DNA of 64,000 nucleotides from Gadus chalcogrammus. Its lineage: Eukaryota > Chordata > Actinopteri > Gadiformes > Gadidae. Each line of letters begins with the position of its first letter. Position 1 is the first letter of the stretch. Below are positions 44,512-55,844 of this stretch, piece after piece. Below the pieces are notes generated by a model that was not told the DNA's origin, ran no database searches, and saw nothing but the letters and a program-made list of their open reading frames with translations. The stretch lies in NCBI RefSeq assembly GCF_026213295.1, contig NC_079427.1:31083184-31147183 (forward strand). The letters run 5' to 3'. Both the position numbers and the translations under genes were made by a program.

Positions 44512-46480
44512 AATGTATAGCATCGTCGAATTTTTGGGGGAAAGGACTGTTGGCATAGTGGCCAGTAATTTGATTATAAAAGAGGGAGATGTAAGTACAT
44601 GCGATAAAACCTTTATGTCAATCATGTCAAAAATTCTATGCAAGTTCTGCAAAACTATTTTGTTTCCATTTCAGAAGACATGCAGCTACTGGCCACTCCA
44701 CAAGCCCACACAGAGGGCAAAGGACAAAGATTTGCCCGATCCTAAAACCTGGCTAAAAAGGCCAATAAAATATTTTCCTCAACAGGTGTGTTAATGGGCG
44801 ACAAATAACAAGTGGTGACATGCAAACACATTTAAAAGAGTGTAATTTCTAATTGTTTTGGCCCACCTGACTGTTTAGATGATTGGGATCAGGCCGTCAG
44901 GAGGAACAAGAGGGCGGAGACAAAGTCCTGTGTGGGAGACAGGAAATGAGGACACAGGGAGGCGCATCATAGTCCAAACCCCCAAAAATTGATTCACACC
45001 GGTATATCTGCACATCCTTGTGTACTGTATTAACTTAGTGTTAAAGAGGCAAGCAGCAATTCTAAACAATGTGTAAACATGTAACACTGTTATTTACTTT
45101 CGGCTAATATAATTCTGTTCAGGTGAAAATAAACACAGAAAGAAACCAAATGGGAAAAAGGCAGGACAAGGTCCACATTTCAGGACTTCCCTTCCTCCTC
45201 CACCCCAGATAGAATCCCCCATTCCACGGCGTAGCGCACTACAAATATCTCACCCCCTGTGACTGATGACGGTAGAGTTTTGCAAGGGAATGATGGTTAA
45301 AAACAAATACAAATAATTGCATAGAAGTCAGAAGACACTATGTTTCGAACAAAACACATACCTAAATTCTTATCTTGTTCTTTCTGTAGATTACTCCCCT
45401 CATTCACCGGCAAGAGACGATTTTTACAGAAAATGATGGTAAAGTTATGTAGGGTAATTGATGACGAATGATGATGACATAACAGTAATTCTATGAGCCA
45501 AGACAACAAAGAGTTTGAAACCAAAAAAAAACATTGAATTATTATTTTGTACTTCCTGCAGATGATTCGATTGCGTCTTCATTTGAAACGCCATTGCCTA
45601 TCTCTACTGGGGACGGTAAAGTGCGGGTGGAGAGGGTGGTTAAACCAAACCTAGTAACTCTTATCAACAAGTTATGACAGTCATCTGTCTATACTAACCC
45701 TACACATTATGCTTTATACACATTACTTAGGTGACCGAAGAGAGAGAGAAACCATAACCAATCTGGGCAAAGAATATCAACGGTAATACATGTATTGAAC
45801 TGTATTGCACTGTATGCAAATGACACCAAATACTACTAATACACTCCTCCTGATCTCACATATTTTTTTTACAGCGACATTGGAGGTTCTGCTCCGAAGG
45901 CTTGAGACTGTTGAGCCAGAATCAGAGAGAGGCTCTATTATTGCTACGGGCAATCGGACATGGGGACCCTGGGGAAGCTAGTGTCGAGTTACTGCAGGCG
46001 CAAACTCAGGCCGAACTACAGGAAACTTGAGGAGCACCTTAAAAATAGAGATTTCACAAAAAAATGGTAAATGTACGAATAATGGTGAAGTGGACTTTAG
46101 GCTATATTGTACACATGCCACCAAGTGTGCCACATGGCCCTGCCATTGAGCTTTTTTCATCTTTAGTTCCCTGTTGTTAGCTAAGTAGTAGAGATGAGCA
46201 GTCCATCTTCAAATACCTTAATTTGGTTCGCCCCCCCTCAAAGAAAACACCACCAACACCACATGAAAAATACAATGCAAATACTTGCCTTAACCATGGT
46301 TGTTTGATTTCCTTAGATTTCCCATCTGAGCCTAGTTGGGGGGTCCAATCCTGGGGAGTGTGTGAGGAGGGTGTTGCGCTCTGTGGCCTCAAACTTTGTT
46401 TTGGAGCAGCTACAGCCTTAGGGGAAAGAAGGGGAAGATGCCACTGCTTGGCACAGCAGGGGGCAGTACCATCAAACGTA
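44512..46480 (+). CDS. Candidate spliced accessory gene of the 14-kb element
   Basis: Several short segments are bounded by good splice sites. 44512-44590 reads MYSIVEFLGERTVGIVASNL, IIKEGD. 44675-44785 reads KTCSYWPLHKPTQRAKDKDL, PDPKTWLKRPIKYFPQQ. Others begin after AG at about 44879 (DDWDQAVRRNKRAETKS in one frame), 45391, 45562, 45732 and 45876 (LEVLLRRLETVEPESERGS). The start, a YxVVEF-like strand then CxWPxxK...W, resembles fish proteins of the DUF4806 type. Exon joins after the second are uncertain and the third fits only in another phase, so the gene may be decayed. Confidence 0.4.
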
Positions 46481-46576
46481 AGTCTAAATATGTGCAAACA
46501 AATCTATTTAGCTGTTTCAGCTATTTTTCTACACCTTTTAGCTGATGTGATCCGTTTCTTCCAAAGACTCCTCATT

Positions 46577-47046
46577 TAGGGATGGGCATGATTAATCGAC
46601 GATTGACTAATGATCATAAGAACTTCGTCGATGACGTACATTTTTCATCGATAAAACTAATGCTAAAAATATCTTCACACGGTGTGTCTTTTACAATTAC
46701 CATTCGTATTGTTGTTCAGCAGAGAAATACAGACGGACCAATTGCGAACTACTGCAAACTGCTGATGCCATCTCTCCAAGTTAAAAGTAGCCGCACCCAC
46801 CCAAACTAATCGGAATAAGTGTATACATGTCGATTATAGCCGACTACACCACCTATTCTATTCCACATGGATTCTATTCCGATCAGAGAATTATATTTAG
46901 ATTAGCCGCGTTTACATGGACACTTCTGATCCGATTCGATTTCTAATCGGAATATCTATATTCCTATCATGCAATCCGAGTGTATTGTATATATGGCAGT
47001 TACAAAAGTGGTCAGTGTGGTCAATTTAATCGAATGCCCATCCCTA
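46577..47046. mobile_element. hAT MITE with perfect 8-bp duplication, nested in the 14-kb element
   Basis: The ends TAGGGATGGGCATGATTAATCG and CGAATGCCCATCCCTA are inverted. TCCTCATT flanks both sides (46569-46576 and 47047-47054). At 470 bp it cannot encode a transposase. Confidence 0.88.
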
Positions 47047-47979
47047 TCCTCATTATCACTGACCTTGGTACCGTGACAAGCTGGCTGCTTTTTTGTCTTT
47101 GTATTGTAGGATGTGTTGTTTAATGGAATGCTTTCAGTGCATCACATCTATTTATTCATATATTGAGTGTACCTTCTTCAACAGAAAGCCCTTATCATTG
47201 TATATTTTTTATGTATTACCTGCTGTTGTTGCTCAGGAGTTGAAGGGGACCAAAGACTTTCACCCTTGTGCTTTTGCTGAAATGCAACAGTACTGGATTT
47301 GAATTAAACCTGATGGGGAATTAAAATAGTGCAAGTCATTTTGACATCACACATCTGTACACATCATGCAGTTACAATTGACAGAGGCATGCAGCTGGTA
47401 CAGATAGAGGCTAAGTGTAAGACTGTTCAGACATATCTCCTGTTGCATCACAACTATGTTATACAGTCCATGAGCCACAGGGGGTCTTCACTAACACTCG
47501 GACATCCCCCCTCTGACATTTTAATACAATTTAAAGTGAATTAGCTGACAGTGGAGTTGTTGTATAAGTCCTCTTGGCTACGGCAGAACAACACGGTGTT
47601 GTTCTATCCATTACCAACCCCACTCTCACTCATGCTATATTGCATAATTGTCTGGATTCAGATGCAAGAAGTGCATAACTAATATACACGTGTATGAATT
47701 ATACTGTCGTATTTTGGTTTGCATCATTGCAGAAAAAAATTATTAAAAAAAATGATATCTTTATTGTCCTCACAGTTGATCAGTTTTCTTTCTATTATAC
47801 AGACCAAAATGTATTAGCTGTGTACTTCAACTGAATCCATACAATCCCATTCATTTTTAATGAATGAAATCACAAAGCAACAAGTTCCAACTTACTATCA
47901 CACAAAAATATCCTCCAGAGATGAATAGATTTCAGGAAAAAACCTTTTGAGAATGTGCCCCCCCGAGTGTTGGTGACAT

Positions 47980-48122
47980 GCCTAACTTTTGATCACAAAG
48001 TCAATCTAATTACAGAGGCGATCATGAAATGGAAGCCGGGGCTGGAAGAGAAGGAGGTGGAGCTTCTGATGGCAGAGGTCTTGAAACATGCCCCCTCAGC
48101 CCACTCCAAAAGTTTGAAGGTG
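47980..48122 (+). CDS. Possible further exon of the accessory gene
   Basis: An open segment reads FDHKVNLITEAIMKWKPGLE, EKEVELLMAEVLKHAPSAHS, KSLK, then a GTGAGT donor at 48121. The start is not clear (an AG at about 48016 is possible). It looks helical and charged. No domain is recognised. Confidence 0.3.
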
Positions 48123-48700
48123 AGTTTAAACGAGAGAGGCATATGCAATCGATATCCCTCCAGATAAATTATTTGAACATGCTGACTATTAGGGAACAAT
48201 TATCAATATTTTTGTACACCACCACAAAATGATATGCAGATCCATGTCCTACTCTTTAAGCTTGTTTACAAGACGTGGTTACAACTCTTCAAGCGAAACA
48301 AGGCTAACCTTTGAGGCGGCTCGACACCAACTCTGGGCGAAACACCTTTCTGCAACAAGCTAGAACTTGTTGCAGAGAAAACACAATAGCACCACCGTTT
48401 CCATACCAACACTGCTCGTTTTAACTAGTAGTTAGCCAGTCAACCAATGAAGCTTATAGAGAATATTTTTTGTATACTTACATGCCTCCCGCAGAAGTTG
48501 CAGACTGCAGCTTGCTGAGCAGGTTCTCCAATACACAAAACCACGTGAATAGGGGATGGCGGCCGGACACCTTATAGAGCAGATGTGACCTTGGGTACAC
48601 TGCAGCTCTTCTGCTTCTTAATTGAACCCACGGAGACAGGTTGGGTTGAGCACTGGACTGGTTTATTAGCTGCAACATGGGACAACACACAACCAGTGTT

Positions 48701-48709
<9 letters not shown>

Positions 48710-48757
<48 letters not shown>
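48710..48757. repeat. (TA)n microsatellite and nearby duplicated blocks
   Basis: A pure TA run. Just after it, CACAACGTAAGCTTGGTTGC, TTCTGAACTTTCAAACACAA (from about 48778) recurs at about 49139. GATCGTATAGTGGTATTTACAA occurs twice at about 48829 and 48863. Confidence 0.85.
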
Positions 48758-48760
<3 letters not shown>

Positions 48761-50070
48761 GCCATAGTCCGTTCGAACACAACGTAAGCTTGGTTGCTTC
48801 TGAACTTTCAAACACAAACTTCAAATGATCGTATAGTGGTATTTACAACAAAAAACATTAAGTGATCGTATAGTGGTATTTACAAACTAAACATTAAGTG
48901 AACATACCTGCAACATGGGACAACACACAACTATAAAAGAGGAGGCCCGCATTAGCGCGCACATGTCACATAAACCTCGTGCTCAAGAACTCCTCAACAT
49001 CACACACAAACCAACAAAACGCCTTACAACATGTAACATTAGATTTTACATGTTATGCTATATTTTAAACATCGTTCTTTACATGGTTTGCATTTATAAG
49101 TGAACTTTATTTACAAGCGGACAGAACGGCGACTTACCACAACGTAAGCTTGGTTGCTTCTGAACTTTCAAACACAAACTTCCGCCGTGGACCTTCAGAA
49201 TAAAATATAAATATTGGTTGGAGTCCCAAGTTTAACAGAATTTAACAAATAAAAGAAAGTAATTATTTACACTGTTACACAGGGATAACACGTTCACTAA
49301 CAAATCTCCGTTGCAATACAAGGTTCGCTCAACAACTAAATCCCGAACAGATCTACCGGCAACTAAATATTCTAGAGCCTTTTGACGAACACAACGCATG
49401 ATGACGCTAATGATCCCCATTCCTGGTGTGGTATTGGTGTAAAATACACTGCAGGATTAATACATTGATCAACTACACGCTAAAAAGTTTAAATTAAATA
49501 ACATAAGAACTATAAAATGCATTTCCTGCAGCTGTAGTGCAAAGTGAGTTGGCTTGACTTCGTGTTTCCAGGATGAATATTACGTTGTTTAGGCGCACGT
49601 CCGCAATGCCAGACCCCGTCTACCGTCTTCTTACTATTAGACATTATCCGGCAATGCTTAGCTTTCATAGCCACTTGGGCTGCTATCTAGAACGTGCTCA
49701 CGCTCGAGTCTAGCGTAACCTCGGCATAACATATTTAAGTTTTGACTAAATGTACAATGACATTTGACTGAATGTAAAATGAATATAAATGCACTCACGT
49801 GTTCTCTTTTATTTGTTCTTCACAGGGTCGGATGGAACGGCAGGCGGAAGAACATCCCCAAAATTGAATTCAAAATTATTTGAAATAAAAATATAATAAA
49901 TTGATATTTGTTAGTGTACTGTCTTGTCTTTTGAATAGGCTTGGGGTCCACATTAGCAACAGCCCCCAGCCAAAATGTAGGTAAAATATTTATGTGGCTT
50001 GTAGATTTCAGACTAGATTTTGTGGGTTCTATAAAGGGCAAATGAGGACTGCACCATGCAGATCCGCCCT

Positions 50071-50395
50071 AACGTCCTTGCAACGTTATGGCAACCTTTT
50101 TGAAGAAGGTTGCATAAATGTCGCCAGTATGTATTTTGGTTGCCACGACGTCGCCAGGACGTGGCAGTTACGGACGAGCAACGTCGCCAAGAACGTCCTT
50201 GCAACGTTATGGCAACGTTATGGCAACCTTTTTGAAGAAGGTTGCATAAATGTCGCCAGTATGTATTTTGGTTGCCACGACGTCGCCAGGACGTGGCAGT
50301 TACGGACGAGCAACGTCGCCAAGATACATTGCGGCAACGTGATCGCGTCTTTCACCCGCACGTCGCGGCAACGTTGAAACTTACGTTGCGGCAAC
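50071..50395. repeat. Right subterminal repeats of the 14-kb element (132-bp period)
   Basis: ACGTCCTTGCAACGTTATGG, CAACCTTTTTGAAGAAGG ... GCAACGTCGCCAAG occurs twice, 132 bases apart, followed by GCGGCAACGT copies. GGCAAC/ACGTTG motifs here are in the opposite orientation to those at the left end. Confidence 0.9.
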
Positions 50396-51069
50396 CTATA
50401 GGCGGCTGCATGCTTCAGCGTTGGTGTTACGTTGTTGCGCAAAATTTACTCAAAGCAATTCATGCTCCCTTTTAGGTTGCGCGTGTTGCCAAGCAATTTA
50501 CCGCCAGAACAGTAGGTGGAGTAATATGTGGAGGAAAGTTTTTTCGTTGAAGACGACCTCGAGAATGACGTCTTTGTCTGTGGGAGTCGTTGGTTTGTTT
50601 ATGTGCCAGATCGTGTTCTCCCCATACACAGTGAATGATGGCAACAGACAGAGGAACAGGGGTGATGAAGTTGTTGATCATTGGGGTTGTATAAATGTGC
50701 ATATCTCTCTACATTTTAAAACGACATAATGTGTTGGCAGCAAAGTTAACTTCACTTCAGGTTAATGCTTTTGTATATGAGCCTGCCGGGTGATACTCCA
50801 GACAGGAAGTAGTAACCAGACCAGCAAACCAATCACAGCCTTGCAGGCTGGGCGGCTCGCGTAAAAGCTTACGTAAAAAATGACGCAAGTCTAGAAAAAT
50901 CGCCCGACGCACGCAAGACGTGAGAAGTCGCGCAAGGGGGGCGCAAGGGCGCGCAAGGGCCTCTTGCGCTTGCGCTTACGCTTACGTAACCGAGCATAAA
51001 CCAGCCTTATGTTTGGTCATAAAGTTACGTAACCGCGACGTCGCGGCGACGTAACTGCGTTAGCTGGGA

Positions 51070-53673
51070 TCTTGCGGCAGCCCAACGGTCTAACGAGCAG
51101 TTGAATAACCATAGACCTCTGAAAAATAAGTCCCGCCTCCGAGGATCCAGGTTCCCTCTGTCAAACGTCTATGGGAAATAACATGGCGTTTTTGAATGAT
51201 CGTACATAACAAACTCTTTAGGTGGCGAAAAAGTAAAACCTGCGTCACGAACACTGCGTTGAACTACACACTTTATCCATCTAGTTTCGACTGGGTTTTT
51301 GGATTGTCGGTCCCGTTAAAGTAGAAAATGATTATTAATAGGCCTCATTTTGGGTAGTGTAGGCTATTTCTTTTAAATGTCATCGCGAATTAAATCGTGG
51401 CTCGTGGAGTTTATGAATACAAAATGATGGCCTTTAAACAAAACCTCTTGGGAGATATTTGAAAGGGATTTCCCCGTCCGAAACCAACCTGGTGCGTCAG
51501 GTGTGCACGATACACGTCAAGGTAAAGACATGAATCGAAACCAAAAAATAAAGGAGGTATTCTCTGAAATCGAAAGCAGATTCATGTTTGTCGATATTGT
51601 ATCTTAAGGATGCCACATAGCCCGTGCTGACCGCAAACGATGGAAGGTAAGCGTTTTGGTTTTGGTGTACACTATTGAAATTCCATAGGTAATATACTGT
51701 AGTGGTCGGTAGGACTATATACTGTGCTATTGCAAAGAAACATTACTAAATCTTGACTGATTTCAGATTAAGTGTCCTTTCACTGTAGATTCGGTTCACT
51801 CCTGTATTCTACGTTCAACCCTTCACTGTCGGTGATCGCATGATGAATTTACTCACTTTCCAACGGATCCTTAACACTATGCGCATTTTTTTTATCTTAA
51901 CATGTTGCTGCTTGTGTGGGCTTTATTAATAAGACTCAGTGGGCGCCCCTTTCTGGTAGACCTAACTTTTCAATGTGTCGTCTTTGGACAAAACAAAAGC
52001 AATAGGCTACGATACGAAATACTGCTACGGGTTGTCAGGATGGAAATTAGATCAATAACTGCGGGATAGTCCTACCCGGAGAGGCTGAATTGCATTATTG
52101 TGACGATAATGGTGCTCTTATTATGAACAGGTTGGTCTGCATCAGGTGTGCACACACAAATTACTGTAAAGTTAGTGCATAAAAGAAAGACGAATAAGTA
52201 ATTTAATTATCTATCTATCTATTCTGCGCTATACAACTGTATATTCAGGAGTTGTCTGCGTTAAAACTTAATGTGTGACGACGAAAATATGGCGGTCTTC
52301 ATGTGAACTCGTTGCAGGCCATTGTAACTGATTGATACCAAACCTGCAAAACAAGTTTGAGGTTAAAATGCATCTGAACTTAGTCAGGTACGCCTCCAAT
52401 GTTTACTGTAAACTATGGAAGGTAAGCCGAGTTTTTTTTTAAACTACATTTGTACTTTTTAACATTTTGATGTAGGCCTACACTATTACTGTATGATGTT
52501 ATGCGCATTGGTTGTAAATGCATTGGTGTCTAAAGCATCAGTGTCAAGTGTTTAGTAGTAGGGCCTACTGTTGTGGTCGATCCATTCTATTGTAACATTA
52601 CTGAATGACTTCTTCTGGAGTTCTCAGTAGCGGTTCCTGGCCGAGCAAACGATCTCGGGGCCCTGGGCCTTCCTCATCAGCGAGGAATAAAGACAGAGCC
52701 ATGGTGATGAGCAGTAAAGAAATTAAAAGAAAACTCGATCAAGAAAACCATACCTTTCAGTCATGGGAAGCAGAGTATCTGTTCATAGAGTTAAAAGGCC
52801 ATCATTGAATGATGATGTATGTGAGCCCTCTTTATCTTGAAAGTTGCCCATCCCTGCTCTATGTATTATCAAAATCTAAACCCCAAAAATGCATACGAAC
52901 CTTACACTTAATATAACACAATAACGAGAAACTACTTATTTTTATGGAAAGTTTAGCTAATATAGCATATTTTGAGATACACAATCTTTGTAATGGCGAA
53001 AAAAACGTGGTTGGGTTTTCCTATAACCCCAAGATCCCAGGTTTCTTGTCCTTTTGCCACACGGAGAAAGCTGGTGATGGCATTGTTTGACGCGCAGTTT
53101 GTGTCCAAAAAAGAGTAAGAGTTTGACTGTCCAAGGCCGTCATTTATTGTAAATAAAATATAACAAATTAAGGATGCAAAGCAGTCTACATATCAAGTTG
53201 CACAGTTCACAAACAGACGGTCAATAACTATCTGCTTGCCCGCCTTCTCCCCGTCATGCACTACCGTGGCCTATTTAAAGGGGGCACCATCAGCACCTGT
53301 CGCAGGTGTGCACTCACCACAGGTGGGAAAGAAGGAGAAATGAGTGAGTCAATCAAAACATAAAAAACTTAAATGCGGCTCCTACACGCTTAGTGATGCG
53401 ATAAGTTGTGGGGACAAGGTGGTATGACAAATGGTTTGATATTTACAGAGGTTAAGAAGAGTTTAATCAATGGCTCCTAAATTCTGAGGTCAATAATTCG
53501 GAACAATGTGTTGAACACCTTGCTTCAACTATCGTGTTTGCACGCCGTCATTCTTGCATTGCCTTTTTGTTTTTTGATTTGACTGGAATCCATTATCGAA
53601 TGCAACCTCCCACTTGGAATGATTTTGTGCACTGTTTTCATCGAAAGACTGACAATCCTTTTTCATATCCTAG
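51070..53673. other. Intron between the 14-kb element and the second Death-domain block
   Basis: It contains a hAT-type first-exon remnant (52605-52808) and intron sequence from about 52825 that recurs at 57856. No host exon was recognised. A GTGACGTCA-free, unremarkable AT-rich stretch fills 51300-52300. Confidence 0.4.
52605..52808 (+). pseudogene. hAT (GTF2IRD2/ZBED-like) transposase N-terminal remnant
   Basis: The reading contains SSKEIKRKLDQENHTFQSWE, AEYLFIEL, then stops soon after. KRKxDxENRxFxxxWxxxYxF is the usual opening of a group of fish hAT transposases. The following CxxC finger is missing, so only the first part remains. Confidence 0.5.
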
Positions 53674-53721
53674 CACTTGGGGACGACAAGACGGTAGTAA
53701 AGCCAAAGAAACAAACGAGAG
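53674..53721 (+). CDS. Basic linker exon before Death domain 2
   Basis: It follows TTCATATCCTAG and ends at GTAAGT, 48 bases, phase 1 at both ends, reading LGDDKTVVKPKKQTR. It is a near-duplicate of 58134-58181. Confidence 0.65.
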
Positions 53722-53916
53722 GTAAGTGCTTTACTGAGTGCTGCTGTGTTCCTTGGCTCATTGGCGTTGATGCTAGTGTGACAGGATAGCTTTTATAGTT
53801 TGGTAACCCTCACCTTAACCCCTCACACCCATTTCTAAAGAGGTAATAAAAAAAAAAAATCATCATCAGAAGGTGAAACTTGACCTGCCTGATTGGGTTT
53901 TGTGTTCCTTTTTTAG

Positions 53917-54201
53917 GAGACAATAAAACCCTCTCCGCAGGTCGGGATCTGTCTGGTAAGCTGCTCCAGGATGTGGCAAAATCGCTGGGACAGAAGTGGG
54001 AGCAGGTGGCCCACCACCTGGGGCTGAAGAACAGAGATCTGGACAAGATCAAGAAAGACAACAAAGATGAGTTCATGCATAGGCGGAACATGTTGCGGCT
54101 GTGGACGGACCAAAGCCCAGGAAAGGCCACAGCACAGGACCTGCTGAGAGGTCTAGAAGACATGAAGGACCTACCTGAAGAGACTCGTCGGTTATTGAAA
54201 G
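53917..54201 (+). CDS. Death-domain exon 2
   Basis: It follows TTCCTTTTTTAG and ends at GTAACG, 285 bases, phase 1 at both ends. It reads GDNKTLSAGRDLSGKLLQDV, AKSLGQKWEQVAHHLGLKNR, then MLRLWTDQSPGKATAQDLLR and MKDLPEETRRLLKG. It has all the Death-domain anchors (LG..W, HLGL...DL..I, ML.LW, GKAT..DLL). It is closer to the 58395 copy than to 33066, so it duplicated later with that one. The intron after it (AACGTACTTCACCCCCACACAGTGAACGTC) is also shared. Confidence 0.9.
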
Positions 54202-54593
54202 GTAACGTACTTCACCCCCACACAGTGAACGTCTTTCATGCATGAGCATTGATCTATGAAACTCTGGCTGATGAGTGGACTTTTGTTGAGCTTTGTGTCG
54301 GATGAGTTTGGTTACATGGTTGTAAAGTGGCACGAAATCAGCCTTACCTGGTAATATTTACATAAAAATATATAAATATACACAAATAAAAATTGCTTTC
54401 TCCATCATCTTGATTCTATAGTGTAGCACCTAAAGCTGTTATCCTTTTATTGAGGCTTACACTGAATACAAATCCAATTTTTATTTTTATTCAGGTAAGA
54501 GTCGTGGTTCTTCTGGTTCTTCTCTCACGCTACATACCTCCAGGCTTCTCCAAACCTCCGTCTCACCCCCTTCTTGTTTTGTCTTTTTGCCAG

Positions 54594-54635
54594 ACGCCAG
54601 TGTTGAGATTGATGAAGATGATAAAGATGATGAAG
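54594..54635 (+). CDS. Acidic micro-exon (DASVEIDEDDKDDE)
   Basis: It follows TTTTTGCCAG and ends at GTGAGC, 42 bases, phase 1 at both ends. It is homologous to 13043-13075, three residues longer. Confidence 0.6.
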
Positions 54636-54903
54636 GTGAGCAGTGTCACTCTTCCATTGAGCTTTGAGTCTCAATGACGAGGTGATCTGACAACAGAAGT
54701 ATTTCACTGGGGGTTAAAGAAATATATCCAGGTTCACTGAACCGGGAATGCTGCCTGCCAGTGTATCATGAGGCCGAATGTTATTGGAGCGCTTAATGTA
54801 CACATTACCCTTACACTGGACATGCTGTCGGTTTTCGTGTTCCAATCGGATAATAGGAAAACCAGGCAAGTTTAATCAATCATAACATCCCCCTTCTCTT
54901 CAG

Positions 54904-54939
54904 GAGAGCAGATCCAAGGACGAAAGAGCAGTCACTCAG
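54904..54939 (+). CDS. Micro-exon EQIQGRKSSHS
   Basis: It follows TTCTCTTCAG and ends at GTGGGC, 36 bases, phase 1 at both ends. It is near-identical to 55809-55844 (EQSQGRKSSQS). Confidence 0.55.
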
Positions 54940-55262
54940 GTGGGCCATGGAAGATGTTAAACGTTGTGTTGGATCGAGCCAAAATATTCATATTAATAAA
55001 AGCTACTTTTGTTGACCAGTAATCAATGTATTGCTAAGTTGAAACAAGGATCATAATTTTCCCATATAGAGAACAAGATATTGGTTTAATGTTTGTGTAC
55101 AGCCTGCAATTATTATTTTTTAACTAATGGAAGCCGAAAAGTGTGAAGATACAAGCAAGTCATGAGAGGGTTCCTCAAAACCCTTTTGCATAGGCTAAAA
55201 AACAATACAAAACCAATCACTGCCAATTAACAAACAGTGACTCTAATTATGTGCTGTTGCAG

Positions 55263-55295
55263 ATTTACTACCAAAAATGGAAAGCAGCAGCTCAG
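55263..55295 (+). CDS. Micro-exon DLLPKMESSSS
   Basis: It follows GCTGTTGCAG and ends at GTATGT, 33 bases, phase 1 at both ends. It is repeated at 59845-59877 with one silent base change. Confidence 0.6.
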
Positions 55296-55408
55296 GTATG
55301 TTTGTATTTTGAAATAAGCCATAAGTTGAGCTTTCAACTAAACTCCCCATGATTGGTTGAGGAGGTGCTTTCAGACATTTCAGAGTCTGATTGATCACCC
55401 TTTCACAG

Positions 55409-55540
55409 GGACGAGTCTCACCGAAGACACAGCAAGCATGCCCGTGGTGGACAGGTGTGAAGAGGAGGACTGTTCTGATTCTGGTAAGAGTCGTGGTTCT
55501 TTTTTTGGTGAGATTGAACAAGATGATGAAGAGGATGAAG
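55409..55540 (+). CDS. Acidic linker exon, fused by loss of an intron
   Basis: It follows CCTTTCACAG and ends at GTGAGC. It reads TSLTEDTASMPVVDRCEEED, CSDSGKSRGSFFGEIEQDDE, EDE, phase 1 at both ends. The middle (GGTAAGAGTCGTGG...) is former donor and intron sequence. At 54496 and 54594 the two halves are separate, with an acceptor CCAG that is missing here. The fused reading stays in frame. An inner donor at 55484 could still be used. Confidence 0.55.
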
Positions 55541-55808
55541 GTGAGCAGTGTCAGTCTTCCATTGAGCTTTGAGTCTCAATGACGAGGTTATCTGACAACA
55601 GAAGTATTTCACTGGGGGTTAAAGAAACATTCCCGGTTCACTGAACCAGGAATGCTGCCTGCCAGTGTATCATGAGGCCAACTGTTATTGGACGGCTTAA
55701 TGTCCACATTACCCTTACACTGGACATGCTGTCAGTTTTTCGTGTTCCAATCGGATAGTAGGATAACCAGGCAAGTTTAATAAGCCATAACTTCCCCTTT
55801 CTCTTCAG

Positions 55809-55844
55809 GAGAGCAGAGCCAAGGACGAAAGAGCAGTCAGTCAG
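55809..55844 (+). CDS. Micro-exon EQSQGRKSSQS
   Basis: It follows TTCTCTTCAG and ends at GTGAGC, 36 bases, phase 1 at both ends. With the exon at 54904 it shows that the block 54640-54940 was duplicated to 55550-55850 (same intron TTGAGTCTCAATGACGAGG...). Confidence 0.55.

Larger units (their letters stand above)
37001..51069 (+). mobile_element. About 14-kb autonomous-type DNA transposon (EnSpm/CACTA-like), decayed
   Basis: The left end TCCCAGCTAACACA and right end TGCGTTAGCTGGGA are inverted. AT lies outside CCCAGC on both sides, a possible 2-bp duplication. Next to the left end ACGTTGCC motifs repeat (37020-37530). Next to the right end the inverse GGCAACGT repeats (50080-50390). Inside are a tnp2-like transposase (42498-44283) and a spliced second gene (44512 on). 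Subterminal repeats in opposite orientations are typical of EnSpm/CACTA elements. The exact superfamily and the unity of so long an element are inference. It splits the intron between the Death exons at 33066 and 53917. Confidence 0.6.

Noticed and set aside
50472..50729. Short frames on both strands near the right end of the 14-kb element
   Set aside because: No domain, no splice pattern, and they overlap subterminal repeats.
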